From: Flavobacterium sp. TR2 | Lineage (GTDB): Bacteria > Bacteroidota > Bacteroidia > Flavobacteriales > Flavobacteriaceae | Assembly: GCF_025252405.1 (NCBI RefSeq) | Contig: NZ_CP104307.1 | Span: forward strand, 1,178,001 to 1,242,000 | Length of the DNA stretch: 64,000 nt | Reading direction: 5' to 3' | Shown here: in pieces, positions 7,646 through 16,809 of the stretch | How positions within the stretch are numbered: the first letter of the stretch is position 1 | Layout of the letters: each line of letters starts with the position of its first letter | Position numbers and translations under genes: made by a program | The notes under the pieces: model-generated | What the model saw: the letters and a program-made list of their open reading frames with translations, nothing else | What the model was told of the DNA's origin: nothing | Databases searched by the model: none

Positions 7646-10465
7646 ATGGTAAAAAAATACGTATTCTTCTTTATTTTTTGGTTCTTTAATTTTGCTTTTG
7701 CACAGCAGGAAATAACAGTAAAAGGAATTGTTATTGATGCCCGAACGCAGAATCCTTTAGAGAATGTAGTGGTAGCGATACAAAATACGGCTGTAATGCA
7801 GCTTACTTCAAAAACCGGGAAATTCGAGCTTCATATATTTCCCCAAAAAGAACAGCTCCTTTTACTCAAAAGTCAAGGATACAAAGATTTTCTTTTGAAA
7901 GTAAAATCCAACGGTGGACAAAATATTGATCTTGGGATATTGCAATTAGAAGACACTTATTCTGATGAGGTTCCTGCCGCATTAATTACATTATCAGACA
8001 GCGATTTTTCTGAAGATAACAGTTCATCTGAAATGACTTCAGGGCTTTTGCAATCGTCAAGAGATGCATTTATGCAGTCAGCGGCATTTAATTGGGGACA
8101 AGCTCGATTTCGTGTGAGAGGTTTAGACAGCGAAAATGCAGTTACAATGCTTAACGGAATATCGATGAACAAAATCTTCGATGGCAGACCGCAATGGAGC
8201 AATTGGGGTGGTTTAAATAATGTGCTCCGCAACCAGGAATTTTCAGTTGGAACAGCAGCTTCCGATTATACTTTTGGAGGTATTTTAGGCACGCAGCAGA
8301 TTTTTACACGCGCGTCGTTGTACAGAAAAGGAACATCACTCACATTTTCTGGAAGCAATACCACTTATTTATGGCGAGCAAACGGTACTTACGCTTCAGG
8401 AATGAATGCTTCAGGATGGGCTTTTGTGGTTTCGGCTGGAAAGCGTTGGGCAGACGAAGGTTATTTTGAAGGCACAAGTTTCGATGCGAATTCTTTTTTC
8501 CTAAGTATAGAAAAGAAATTAAACAATAGGAATTCGATCAATTTTACAGGATTTTATACTCCAAATTCTCGCGGGAAAAACTCAGCAAACACTAGTGAAG
8601 TTACCGATTTGATGGGCGAAAAATACAATTCGTATTGGGGATTGCAGAATGGTGAAAAACGCAATGCAAGAGTAAAAAATGTAGAAGAGCCACTCTTTAT
8701 GCTGAATCATTATTTTAAAATCGATAGCAAAACCAATTTGAATTCTGGTGTAATGTACCAGTTCGGGGAAGTAGGAAACAGCAATATTGATTATCAAAAT
8801 GCGAATAGCCCTGATCCGGTTTATTACAAAAAAATGCCAAGTTATTTTAGTTCGCTTTATGCTAAAGATCAAGGAGAGTTTTCGGGTCAATTTACTCCAG
8901 ATTATGAAAATGCAGAAAAAAGCAAAATAGCTTTTTTGGCCAATCCGCAGATCAATTGGAATGAAATGTATTTTGCTAATCAAAAAATAGGGCAGAATGG
9001 TTACGAGCCTGCGCAAAGTCATTATGTGCTTTATGAGGACAGGACAGATGATAGGACTTTTGCTGTAAATTCAAATCTCAACACGCAAATAACCCCTAAT
9101 ATTGCTTTTGATGGCGGATTTATTTTTAAGAGATTAAAATCGCATAATTTTCAGCATTTATTAGATCTTCTTGGCGGAACGTATTTTGAAGATATAGACT
9201 CGTTTTACAAAGGAAATCTTTCCCAATCAGATTTGCAGCATCCAAATCGTCAAGTTGGAGTAGGAGATATTTACGGATATAATTACAATTTATTGGCCAA
9301 TACGTTAGATGTTTTTGCGCAATTTAAATTTAGTTATAACAAAGCAGAATTTTTCTTGTCGCAATCTTATTCCATGTCAGATTATCAAAGAGAAGGATTA
9401 TATCAAAACGGACTTTATCCAGCAAATTCGTTAGGAAAGAGTGAGAAAGTAAATTTTGAAAACTTTGGTTTTAAAGGCGGTTTCTCCTATAAAATTTCAG
9501 CAAAACAATTGTTGTTTTTTAATGCTGCACACTTTACAAAGGCACCTTCCCTCCGAAATGCTTTTTCAAATTCACGTTTAAATAATAGTGTTGTAGACGG
9601 AATCGAAAGTGAAAATAGCAGCTGTGCTGAAGCTAATTATGTATATCGTTCAGCAAAACTCAAATTGCGTTTAACGGCGTATTATGCGCTAATTAAAAAT
9701 ACTTCGAAAACATCTTATTTCTATGCTGAGGGAATTTTTGATGACGGTTCTGGTTATGATCCGACAAATGCATTTGTCAGCCAGACGCTGACCAATTTGG
9801 ACAAGAAAAATAGGGGAGCAGAATTAAGTTTCGAATATCAAATTTGGCCTACATTAAAAACAGCTTTATCTGCGGCATTTGGAAATTACACCTACAGCAG
9901 CAACCCGAATGTACTGATTGTAAACGATGCCAATAGAGCAGAAGAAGGAGCGCAAACCGCTTTTGACTTTGGACCAGCTTATCTGAAAAACTACAAACAG
10001 CCGGGAACTCCGCAGCAAGCTTATTCATTTGGGTTAGAATATCGAGATCCGAAGTTCTGGTGGATTGGAGGTAATATCAATTATTTAGCAGAAAGTTATA
10101 TCGATGTTTCGCCAATTTCTAGGACATCTCAATTTTATATCAATCCAGCCAATGGTTTTCCTTTTCCTGAGGCAACTTCCAAAAGAGGAAACGAATTGCT
10201 GAAACAAGAAAAATTTAAACCTGTCACATTGCTGAATTTTAGCGGAGGCAAATCTTGGCGTATTCATAAAAAATACATTGGACTTTTTGCCAGCGTAAAT
10301 AATGTATTGGATTTAATGTATAAAACGGGTGGTTTTGAGCAGGCTAGAAATGCCAATTTTAGAGCATTAAATCAAGATCAATCAAGCGGGACACCGTCTT
10401 TTGGCCCAAAATATTATTATGGCTACGGGCGAACTTATTTTTTAAATCTTACAATCGGGTTATAA
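7646..10465 (+). CDS. TonB-dependent outer membrane receptor
   Basis: A 939-residue outer membrane transporter energised by TonB. A signal peptide ending FNFAFAQ is followed by a carboxypeptidase-D-like regulatory domain (VKGIVIDARTQNPLENVVVA, about residues 23-105), typical of Bacteroidota receptors. A plug domain follows (about 120-230, with RFRVRGLDSENAVTMLNG and GGLNNVLRNQEFSVG), then a long barrel rich in alternating aromatic strands ending in an aromatic C-terminus. A DUF5689 lipoprotein starts 16 bp downstream, so the two form an operon. It is not a classic SusC, since it lacks a SusD neighbour. Its ligand is unknown. Confidence 0.92.
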   Translation: MVKKYVFFFIFWFFNFAFAQQEITVKGIVIDARTQNPLENVVVAIQNTAVMQLTSKTGKFELHIFPQKEQLLLLKSQGYKDFLLKVKSNGGQNIDLGILQLEDTYSDEVPAALITLSDSDFSEDNSSSEMTSGLLQSSRDAFMQSAAFNWGQARFRVRGLDSENAVTMLNGISMNKIFDGRPQWSNWGGLNNVLRNQEFSVGTAASDYTFGGILGTQQIFTRASLYRKGTSLTFSGSNTTYLWRANGTYASGMNASGWAFVVSAGKRWADEGYFEGTSFDANSFFLSIEKKLNNRNSINFTGFYTPNSRGKNSANTSEVTDLMGEKYNSYWGLQNGEKRNARVKNVEEPLFMLNHYFKIDSKTNLNSGVMYQFGEVGNSNIDYQNANSPDPVYYKKMPSYFSSLYAKDQGEFSGQFTPDYENAEKSKIAFLANPQINWNEMYFANQKIGQNGYEPAQSHYVLYEDRTDDRTFAVNSNLNTQITPNIAFDGGFIFKRLKSHNFQHLLDLLGGTYFEDIDSFYKGNLSQSDLQHPNRQVGVGDIYGYNYNLLANTLDVFAQFKFSYNKAEFFLSQSYSMSDYQREGLYQNGLYPANSLGKSEKVNFENFGFKGGFSYKISAKQLLFFNAAHFTKAPSLRNAFSNSRLNNSVVDGIESENSSCAEANYVYRSAKLKLRLTAYYALIKNTSKTSYFYAEGIFDDGSGYDPTNAFVSQTLTNLDKKNRGAELSFEYQIWPTLKTALSAAFGNYTYSSNPNVLIVNDANRAEEGAQTAFDFGPAYLKNYKQPGTPQQAYSFGLEYRDPKFWWIGGNINYLAESYIDVSPISRTSQFYINPANGFPFPEATSKRGNELLKQEKFKPVTLLNFSGGKSWRIHKKYIGLFASVNNVLDLMYKTGGFEQARNANFRALNQDQSSGTPSFGPKYYYGYGRTYFLNLTIGL

Positions 10466-10481
10466 ACCAAAAACCTACCTC

Positions 10482-11816
10482 ATGAAAAAATTAGTTTTAT
10501 TTTTTGCATTATCCTTAATCGGTTGCAGTAAAGAAGTTGATGTCCCAGAATTAGCTTGCACTCAACCAAATCTTACTGTAAACAAAAGTGTAGAAAAAAT
10601 ATATGAGCTTTCGGGTACAACAGCGAAGCAGTATTTATATGATGACGTTATAGAGGCTTATGTAGTTTCTAGTGATGAGGGAGGTAATTTTTTCAAAACC
10701 ATTTCATTGCAGACCATAGAAACTGAAAAAGCACCGGCAATTGGTTTTAGTGTTCCTATTGATGCCACTAATACTTACATCGATTATCGAGTGGGGAACA
10801 AAGTGTTTATAAAACTTAAAAATCAATTTACAGATTTGTATTATGGCGGTTTAAGAATTGGCAGCTTGTATGTAAGCAATGCTGGTGACGCCACGGTTGG
10901 AAGAATCTCCCAAAACGAATATAAAAATGTTTTAAATGCTTCGTGCACCAATATAGACGAGAGCCAATTGGTGAAATCACTTTCTGTAGAAGAAGCTCTT
11001 TCAGATTCTAAACTAAATACTTTGATAGAATTAAACGATGTGGAATTTACAGAGGCTGCATTAGGGCGTCATTATTTTGAAGAATCTAATAATGTCGGCG
11101 GTTCGACAAATTGGTATTTGAGAGATAAAACAGGAAATCAGATCATTTTTAGAACCAGCAGTTATGCAAAATTTGCTGATCATAATGTGTCAGAAGGAAG
11201 CGGAAAGATTAAGGGGATACTAACAAAATTTGGCACTGACTATCAATTTATGGTTCGATATGAAAGCGATATTGCGATGAATGGAAAAAGAAATATTCCG
11301 TTTTTTGCAGAAGATTTTCAGTCGGTTAAAAATAATGTCAATTTTGCGCTTCCTGGCTGGAGCAATATTGTCGAAAAAGCCACAAAACTTTGGAAAAGCA
11401 TGGTGTATTCTGGAAATGGCTATGCAGAATTTAATACAACGAGCACGACTGCAGCCGAGAATGTGGCTTGGCTTGTTTCGCCTAAAATAAATCTAACAGG
11501 ATACAAAAATGCGGTGCTTTCTTTTAGGAGCGCACAACACGATTTAAAAACCGATTCTTCCCTAAATACACTAGAAGTTTATGTTTCAACTAATTTTGAT
11601 GGCGCAAACGTAACCAAAGCAAAATGGACAAAACTGGAAGCAAAAATCCCAACACTCTCGACGCCTTCCCGTACGTTTATAAGTTCTGGCGGAATTGACC
11701 TTTCGGCTTATTCCGAGAACATACATATTGCTTTTAAGTACATCGGATCGGGAAAAGATAAAACATTAAACGGCGCTTTTATGGTCGATGATATTAAGAT
11801 ATTTGGAGAAAAATAA
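10482..11816 (+). CDS. DUF5689-type lipoprotein with a C-terminal jelly-roll-like domain
   Basis: A 444-residue predicted lipoprotein: the leader ends SLIGC with the cysteine at about residue 15. The N-terminal half (about 25-260) resembles DUF5689, with AYVVSSDEGGNFFKTISLQT and an OB-like beta pattern. The C-terminal part (about 270-444) contains FFAEDFQSVKNN, LPGWSNI and WLVSPKINLTGYKNAVLSF, the pattern of choice-of-anchor-J domains. It is translationally linked to the TonB receptor upstream, so it is probably the surface or periplasmic partner of that receptor. DUF5689 proteins often accompany such receptors in Flavobacteriia, but their ligand is not established. Confidence 0.8.
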   Translation: MKKLVLFFALSLIGCSKEVDVPELACTQPNLTVNKSVEKIYELSGTTAKQYLYDDVIEAYVVSSDEGGNFFKTISLQTIETEKAPAIGFSVPIDATNTYIDYRVGNKVFIKLKNQFTDLYYGGLRIGSLYVSNAGDATVGRISQNEYKNVLNASCTNIDESQLVKSLSVEEALSDSKLNTLIELNDVEFTEAALGRHYFEESNNVGGSTNWYLRDKTGNQIIFRTSSYAKFADHNVSEGSGKIKGILTKFGTDYQFMVRYESDIAMNGKRNIPFFAEDFQSVKNNVNFALPGWSNIVEKATKLWKSMVYSGNGYAEFNTTSTTAAENVAWLVSPKINLTGYKNAVLSFRSAQHDLKTDSSLNTLEVYVSTNFDGANVTKAKWTKLEAKIPTLSTPSRTFISSGGIDLSAYSENIHIAFKYIGSGKDKTLNGAFMVDDIKIFGEK

Positions 11817-11894
11817 GCGGTATTTTTTAAAAATGAAATTAATGGACTGAATTTTAGAGTATTATTGAAAAGTTTGTAGTTTTTGTATTTCAAA

Positions 11895-11926
11895 TTGTTA
11901 AAATCTAAATGAATTTTGTATTTTGG
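11895..11926 (+). promoter_or_regulatory. Candidate promoter of the secreted protein at 11953
   Basis: A TTG at 11895 is followed after 21 bp by TATTTTGG, one base shorter than a perfect TAnnTTTG. A start at 11953 leaves a leader of about 20 nt; the longer in-frame TTG start at 11923 would lie inside this element. Confidence 0.4.
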
Positions 11927-11952
11927 TCATCCCAAATCAATACAAGTACCAC

Positions 11953-12810
11953 ATGAAAACCTACTTTATTGCCATCATAATGATGGTGTTTCCTTTCTTG
12001 ATGCATAGTCAAGACAACGTTAAGCTAAAGCAGATCAACATTGTAAAGACAAATTACCAAAACTCTAAAGACGGCGAAATTGTTAACAAAACAATGGTTT
12101 TTAAAGAAGGTAAACTTCAAACAATAACCACTTCAGATGTTGTGCAGCATTTCTATTACAACAAGAACGGTTTACTGGATATGACTGTAAAAGATAAAGT
12201 GGGAAGCGACTGGAAAGAAGTAATAAATTATACGTACAACGCTGACAATAACATTACCAAATTTGTAAAAAAATACCAAGAAGGGCCAAATTATATTACT
12301 AAAACTGTTTCATTCGTATACGAAGGAGCACGTGTAAAAGTAACAACAAAAAAGAGCACAAATCATCAGAATTTAGTAGATGATATTGAATATCTTGTTG
12401 AAAACGGAATTATCGTAAGACGTACTTCTCGCGATAGAAACAAAGCAATCATCGGAAAATTAGAATACGTTTATGTAAACGATAATGTGTCTAGACATAA
12501 AGGATTGGTTGGAGATAAAATCTCTAAATCATACACTTACGATGATAAAAAATCGGTTGACCAATTAATCGTTCAAAGTCTTTTTGGGGATAATTACAAA
12601 GTAATTGTTCCGATGATTTCTTATCATGAAGAAGAATTTGAGTTTGAATCTATTTCTTATAATAATGAAATGAATTTCAGCCCATCATCTACAGCTTTAG
12701 TTGCGGTGAGCAGAAAATACAAATACAACAAATTAAATTACCCGATTTCTTGTTCTCAAATAGAAGAAAACGGAATTGTGAAAACGGAAAAAACATTTAT
12801 TTACGAATAA
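11953..12810 (+). CDS. Secreted beta-rich protein with YD-like repeats, unknown function
   Basis: A 285-residue protein with a signal peptide (MKTYFIAIIMMVFPFLMHSQ). Several segments follow the pattern of YD/RHS-like strand repeats: HFYYNKNGLLDMTVKD, YTYNADNNITKFVKK, YTYDDKK and YKYNKLNYPISCSQ. This resembles short secreted YD-repeat or DUF4595-like proteins of Bacteroidota. No enzymatic motif is visible. The ATG at 11953 is preferred over the upstream TTG because it begins the signal peptide and follows the promoter-like element. It is a monocistronic unit ended by a strong terminator. The family assignment is tentative. Confidence 0.7.
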   Translation: MKTYFIAIIMMVFPFLMHSQDNVKLKQINIVKTNYQNSKDGEIVNKTMVFKEGKLQTITTSDVVQHFYYNKNGLLDMTVKDKVGSDWKEVINYTYNADNNITKFVKKYQEGPNYITKTVSFVYEGARVKVTTKKSTNHQNLVDDIEYLVENGIIVRRTSRDRNKAIIGKLEYVYVNDNVSRHKGLVGDKISKSYTYDDKKSVDQLIVQSLFGDNYKVIVPMISYHEEEFEFESISYNNEMNFSPSSTALVAVSRKYKYNKLNYPISCSQIEENGIVKTEKTFIYE

Positions 12811-12842
12811 ACGTTTTAAACTTAGACCATTTATTGAGTAAG

Positions 12843-12885
12843 TGGAACCTTGTTGAGTTTATCTTAACGGGTTCCATTTTTTTTT
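12843..12885 (+). terminator. Intrinsic terminator
   Basis: TGGAACC and GGTTCCA form a stem around a 20-base loop, followed by about nine T residues, directly after the secreted protein gene. Confidence 0.8.
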
Positions 12886-12929
12886 GCAGTTTATTCTGCT
12901 AATATAAATGTAAAAACAAAATTGTATAA

Positions 12930-12959
12930 TTGATTGTAGCTGACAAATGATTAAATTTG
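12930..12959 (+). promoter_or_regulatory. Consensus Flavobacterium promoter of hflX
   Basis: A TTG at 12930-12932, a 19-bp spacer, and TAAATTTG at 12952-12959 match the TTG-N17-23-TAnnTTTG consensus exactly. Transcription would start near 12966, about 10 nt before the hflX start codon, giving a very short leader. Confidence 0.75.
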
Positions 12960-12975
12960 CACCTTATTCAAGACT

Positions 12976-14208
12976 ATGTTAGAAAAAGAAGTTATAAATT
13001 TTGAGCGAACAGTAATTGTTGGTATTGTTACTCAGAATCAAAGTGAAGAAAAGCTAAATGAATATTTAGACGAATTGGAGTTTTTGACTTTTACCGCTGG
13101 AGGTGAAGTTATTAAACGCTTTTCGCAGAAAATGGAACGCCCTAACCCAAAGACTTTTGTGGGTACGGGGAAAATTGATGACATCAATCTTTTTGTAAAA
13201 GAAAACAAAATATCTACTGTAATTTTTGATGATGAACTGACGCCGTCACAGCAAAAAAACATCTCAAGAATTATTGACTGTAAAATTCTAGACAGAACCA
13301 ATTTGATTCTAGATATTTTTGCGCAGAGAGCCGAGACTTCATACGCTAGAACGCAGGTAGAATTGGCGCAATGCCAATATTTGCTTCCGAGACTTTCTGG
13401 TTTATGGACACACCTTGAGCGTCAAAAAGGAGGTATTGGTATGCGTGGACCTGGAGAAACAGAGATTGAAACCGATAGACGTATTGTGCGTGACCGAATT
13501 TCGTTATTGAAAGATAAAATCAAAACGATCGACAAACAAATGAGCATTCAGCGCAGCAATCGCGGGGCAATGGTTCGTGTAGCTCTTGTTGGATATACCA
13601 ATGTCGGAAAATCGACTTTGATGAATGCAATTGGTAAAAGCGATGTTTTTGTTGAGAACAAATTATTTGCAACTTTAGATACAACCGTTCGAAAAGTGGT
13701 GATAAAAAACCTTCCGTTTTTACTTTCTGATACGGTTGGATTTATTCGAAAACTGCCAACACAATTGGTCGATTCGTTTAAAAGCACCTTAGATGAGGTT
13801 CGCGAAGCCGATTTATTGCTTCACGTAGTAGATATTTCGCATCCAGATTTTGAAGATCACATCGAATCGGTAAATAAAACTCTGCAAGAGATAAAAAGCA
13901 ACGACAAACCAACCATAATGGTTTTTAATAAAATCGATGCCTACAAACATCTTACTATCGATGAAGATGATTTGATTACAGAGAGAACCAGAAAACACTG
14001 GACGCTTGACGAGTGGAAACAAACATGGATGAGCAATGTGGGGCAGGACAAAGCGCTGTTTATTTCTGCAAGAAATAAAGAGAATTTTGAAGAATTTAGA
14101 GAAACAGTTTATGAAGCGGTTCGCCAAATTCATATTACGCGTTTTCCTTACAACAATTTCTTATATCCAGATTACAAGGATGCAGTTGAAAAAGATGACG
14201 AAGAATAA
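12976..14208 (+). CDS. hflX: HflX, ribosome-associated GTPase
   Basis: HflX binds the 50S subunit and splits stalled 70S ribosomes during stress. The 410-residue protein has the N-terminal HflX domain (about 1-180, with FVGTGKIDDI and the glycine-rich linker GGIGMRGPGETEIETDRR), then the GTPase domain. That domain carries the P-loop GYTNVGKST at 206-214, the switch II motif DTVGFIRKLP and the base-recognition NKID. Length and order are those of the family. The short leader and strong consensus promoter suggest steady expression. It is monocistronic, with a tetraloop terminator immediately downstream. Confidence 0.96.
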   Translation: MLEKEVINFERTVIVGIVTQNQSEEKLNEYLDELEFLTFTAGGEVIKRFSQKMERPNPKTFVGTGKIDDINLFVKENKISTVIFDDELTPSQQKNISRIIDCKILDRTNLILDIFAQRAETSYARTQVELAQCQYLLPRLSGLWTHLERQKGGIGMRGPGETEIETDRRIVRDRISLLKDKIKTIDKQMSIQRSNRGAMVRVALVGYTNVGKSTLMNAIGKSDVFVENKLFATLDTTVRKVVIKNLPFLLSDTVGFIRKLPTQLVDSFKSTLDEVREADLLLHVVDISHPDFEDHIESVNKTLQEIKSNDKPTIMVFNKIDAYKHLTIDEDDLITERTRKHWTLDEWKQTWMSNVGQDKALFISARNKENFEEFRETVYEAVRQIHITRFPYNNFLYPDYKDAVEKDDEE

Positions 14209-14213
14209 AATAG

Positions 14214-14245
14214 AAACGGCTTTTGAGAAATCAAAAGCCGTTTTT
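14214..14245 (+). terminator. Intrinsic terminator of hflX
   Basis: AAACGGCTTTTGA and TCAAAAGCCGTTT pair perfectly over 13 bp around a GAAA tetraloop, followed by a T run. Confidence 0.88.
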
Positions 14246-14276
14246 GTTTTGCTACAGAAATCTAGTCAAACAATAA

Positions 14277-15227
14277 TTAAAATCCGAAATTAATTCCTAA
14301 ACCAAATACTTCTCTCGTTTGAAGTCCTGCAAATGCATTATCATCATAAATAGCCTGAAAAGATAAATTAGCAGATAAAAACTTATTGATTTTCATAATG
14401 ACATTTAGTGAATAATTTATATCGACGTTTTGCGGGTCTTCGAGATAATTTGAATAAAGGTTAAGTGTGTTCTCGGCAGTCACGTTTGTCATAATGGCCA
14501 GTTTGTAATAAACGGAAGCGTAAAAACCAAGCTCGTAACGTATGCTTTTGCCTTCGTCAACACCAAAATAACTGCCGTCTACATAGGGTAGGCCTGTAAA
14601 TCTATCGATTCCGGTCGTATAGGCACTGTCTACAAAAGTGAATTTTGAAGTTAATGGCGCAAAATTTATTTTAAGATTTTCGTCTTTTGTCCAGTAGATA
14701 CCAGGACCAGTGGTAAGATATCCAGGAGACATAAATTTGGTTTGTTCAGTCCTTATTTGCTTTCCATTGGCATCTTGATCATAAATGTAACCAGTTGAAA
14801 ATTGTGTTCTAAAATTTAGGAAGTATGAATAATACCATTGCCCAAATGCTTTTTTTCCAACGATAGAATTGAATTCTAAGCGGTCATCTGTTTTTTTTGT
14901 GAAGTCATCATTTTTGGTTTGAAGAAGACCGTAAGATGCTAAAACTTTGTTGTCCCAAGTTAGATTATCCTTCTTATAGTTGAAATCATAATTGATTCCA
15001 AGCGTTCCAGAGAAGCTGTCTTCACCTCCTGCAATCCAGTTGTTAAAACTCGATTGGTTTAATAAGAGAGAAACAGTTCCTTTTGTTTTCCAGCCTTCGC
15101 CTTCTATGGTATCGTTGATTTTTTTTACTGCTTTTTCAGTATTCTGAATTAACTCTTTTTCTGAATTTTGGGCTTGTAAAAATGTAAAGTTTACTAAAAT
15201 GAAAAGTAATAGGGTTAGCTTTCTCAT
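14277..15227 (-). CDS. DUF3078 outer-membrane-type protein
   Basis: A 316-residue secreted beta-barrel-like protein of the DUF3078 family. The signal peptide ends FTFLQAQ. GWKTKGTVSLLLNQSSFNNW and the strand-rich pattern LTWDNKVLASYGLLQTK followed by DRLEFNSIVGKKAFGQWYYS are typical of the family, and the chain ends in GLGINFGF, a barrel-like aromatic C-terminus. It is the last gene of the suf/DUF2480 block, 79 bp after DUF2480, with its own promoter-like element. Function unknown. The convergent hflX terminator lies just beyond its end. Confidence 0.82.
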   Translation of the reverse strand: MRKLTLLLFILVNFTFLQAQNSEKELIQNTEKAVKKINDTIEGEGWKTKGTVSLLLNQSSFNNWIAGGEDSFSGTLGINYDFNYKKDNLTWDNKVLASYGLLQTKNDDFTKKTDDRLEFNSIVGKKAFGQWYYSYFLNFRTQFSTGYIYDQDANGKQIRTEQTKFMSPGYLTTGPGIYWTKDENLKINFAPLTSKFTFVDSAYTTGIDRFTGLPYVDGSYFGVDEGKSIRYELGFYASVYYKLAIMTNVTAENTLNLYSNYLEDPQNVDINYSLNVIMKINKFLSANLSFQAIYDDNAFAGLQTREVFGLGINFGF

Positions 15228-15252
15228 GGTCTTTAGTTTAGAAGTGTATAAT

Positions 15253-15260
15253 CAAATATA
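15253..15260 (-). promoter_or_regulatory. Candidate -7 element of the DUF3078 gene
   Basis: The minus strand reads TATATTTG, an exact TAnnTTTG, 26 bp before the start codon. No TTG at the usual distance. Confidence 0.45.
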
Positions 15261-15306
15261 CTAAAAACCAATGGAAAGTTAAGGTTTACTGTAGTGTTAT
15301 TGCAGG

Positions 15307-15816
15307 TTATTTCTTAGATTCTTTGTATAAAGGCACAGCAGAACACGCTTCGCCGTACATAATGCTGCGGGCAAATGGCTGTAAATAATTTGTAGCCAAA
15401 ATATAAGCGCGCATTGGAACGGGTTTTCTAGAACAGCCTTTTACAATAACAGGTTTGCCTTTGTAAGCAGAGTAATCTATTTTGCTTAAGAGCTCTTCAT
15501 AAAGGCTTGCGTCAAGATCTTCAATAGTTCCGTTCACTACTTTTTTGGCAAAAGGAGCCAAATGAACGCCAACTAAAATTAATGCCCAAGCGGGAATAAT
15601 AGCATCTGTACTGCAGTTTACAGCGACATATTGATCTTGATATTGCGACCAATCGTGATTTTTAAGGTGTTCTCTAAAGTCTTTTTCTTTCAATAAAAAT
15701 CCTTCCAAAAGCCATTGCGAAATGTCAATCTGCACACGCATTCCTTTTGGATAATAATCCTCCAAATCAAAAACTTCTAAAGCACTATTGGCAACTTTAT
15801 TGATGATTTCTTCCAT
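15307..15816 (-). CDS. DUF2480 family protein
   Basis: A 169-residue cytoplasmic protein without signal or membrane segments. It matches the DUF2480 family by its layout: DYYPKGMRVQIDISQWL near residue 20, VAVNCSTDAIIPAWALILVG in the middle, and a C-terminal block with KGCSRKPVPMRAYI. Three conserved cysteines (NCS, KGCS, EACS) are notable given that it lies downstream of sufT in the iron-sulfur assembly block. A role linked to Fe-S or redox biology is only inference. The gap to sufT is filled by a GACTTTC-type repeat. Confidence 0.82.
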   Translation of the reverse strand: MEEIINKVANSALEVFDLEDYYPKGMRVQIDISQWLLEGFLLKEKDFREHLKNHDWSQYQDQYVAVNCSTDAIIPAWALILVGVHLAPFAKKVVNGTIEDLDASLYEELLSKIDYSAYKGKPVIVKGCSRKPVPMRAYILATNYLQPFARSIMYGEACSAVPLYKESKK

Positions 15817-15819
15817 TCT

Positions 15820-15969
15820 TTAAGTCTTAAAGTCTAAGGTCGAAAGTCATAAAGTCTCTAACTTTGGACTTTATGAGTTTCAACTTTATGACTAATTGTT
15901 TTTAAGTCTTAAAGTCGAATGTCAAAAGTCCCTTAACTTTTAGACTTTCGACTTTCGACTTTACGACTA
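15820..15969. repeat. GACTTTC heptamer palindromes (two hairpins)
   Basis: Two successive imperfect inverted repeats fill the DUF2480-sufT gap. Each opens with AAGTCTTAAAGTC and closes with words such as GACTTTCGACTTTACGACT. The iterated unit is GACTTTC or its complement GAAAGTC. The same family flanks the four-helix-bundle gene at 21574-21942 and sits between sufA and sufB. Confidence 0.85.
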
Positions 15970-15971
15970 AA

Positions 15972-16295
15972 TTAAAGCATTCCTAATTCTAACTTAGCTT
16001 CTTCGCTCATTAAATCTTTGCTCCAAGGCGGATCAAAAGTAATTTCAACATCAACATCTTTAATGTTTTCGATTGTTTTTACTTTTTCTTCCACTTCTCT
16101 TGGCAAACTTTCCGCTACGGGGCAGTTTGGTGAAGTAAGTGTCATAAGGATTTTTACTTCGTAATCTGTATTTACCATTACGTCGTAGATTAATCCTAAT
16201 TCGTAAATATCTACAGGAATCTCAGGATCATAAATGCCTTTTAAAACTCTTACGATTGATTCTCCTAATTCGTTTGTGTCTATTTCTTGTTCCAT
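15972..16295 (-). CDS. sufT: SUF-associated DUF59/MIP18 family protein
   Basis: A 107-residue DUF59 protein of the kind found in suf operons, thought to help mature or deliver Fe-S clusters. The compact alpha/beta domain contains GIYDPEIPVDIYELGLIYDV and the conserved cysteine motif LTSPNCPVAESLP at about residues 57-69, then VEITFDPPWSKDLMS. It is the single-domain form, lacking the N-terminal extension of some SufT proteins. It is followed upstream by sufE and the lipoprotein gene on the same strand. Confidence 0.9.
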   Translation of the reverse strand: MEQEIDTNELGESIVRVLKGIYDPEIPVDIYELGLIYDVMVNTDYEVKILMTLTSPNCPVAESLPREVEEKVKTIENIKDVDVEITFDPPWSKDLMSEEAKLELGML

Positions 16296-16311
16296 TTTGT
16301 TATTTGTTTTT

Positions 16312-16373
16312 TGCCACGAATTTCACAAATTCCCCGAATTAAAAATTAGTGTTAATTTGTGTAATTTGTGGCA
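16312..16373. repeat. CACGAATT-type inverted repeat
   Basis: TGCCACGAATTTCACAAATT faces TTAATTTGTGTAATTTGTGGCA in the sufE-sufT gap. Same family as 4615-4661, 55433-55496 and 56155-56202. Confidence 0.8.
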
Positions 16374-16381
16374 GAAGAAAT

Positions 16382-16807
16382 TTAATTTTTGTTTTTAGCA
16401 TCAAAAGCTAAAGCGTACATTTTGATGTTTTTTATCATCGAAACCAAACCGTTGGCACGTGTTGCAGATAAGTGTTCTTTTAAGCCAATTTCATCTATAA
16501 AATCAGTATCAGCTTCCAGAATATCTTTTGCCTTTTGATTAGAGAAAGCACGAATTAAAATCGCGATTATTCCTTTAGTCAAAATAGCATCGCTGTCTGC
16601 TGTAAAGACAATTTTGTCGCCTTGTTCTTCGCCCTGCAGCCAAACTTTAGACTGACAGCCTTTGATTAAATTATCGTCGGTTTTGTATTCTTCTTTGATT
16701 AACGGAAGACTCTTCCCTAGTTCGATGATGTATTCATAACGCTGCATCCAGTCGTCGAACATTGAAAATTCGTCAATTATTTCGTCTTGTATTTCTTTTA
16801 TCGTCAT
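16382..16807 (-). CDS. sufE: SufE, sulfur-accepting partner of SufS
   Basis: A 141-residue cytoplasmic protein that takes persulfide from SufS and passes it to the SufBCD scaffold. The acceptor cysteine is in DNLIKGCQSKVWL at about residue 50. Other family marks are FDDWMQRYEYIIELGKSLP at the start and TKGIIAILIRAFSNQ in the middle. It starts 3 bp after the stop of the small lipoprotein gene, so the two are probably translated from one message with sufS. Confidence 0.95.
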   Translation of the reverse strand: MTIKEIQDEIIDEFSMFDDWMQRYEYIIELGKSLPLIKEEYKTDDNLIKGCQSKVWLQGEEQGDKIVFTADSDAILTKGIIAILIRAFSNQKAKDILEADTDFIDEIGLKEHLSATRANGLVSMIKNIKMYALAFDAKNKN

Positions 16808-16809
16808 AA

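Noticed and set aside
15820..15969. CRISPR-like array in the regularly repeated heptamers
   Set aside because: Repeats are 7-bp units without unique spacers of constant length, and no cas gene is present.
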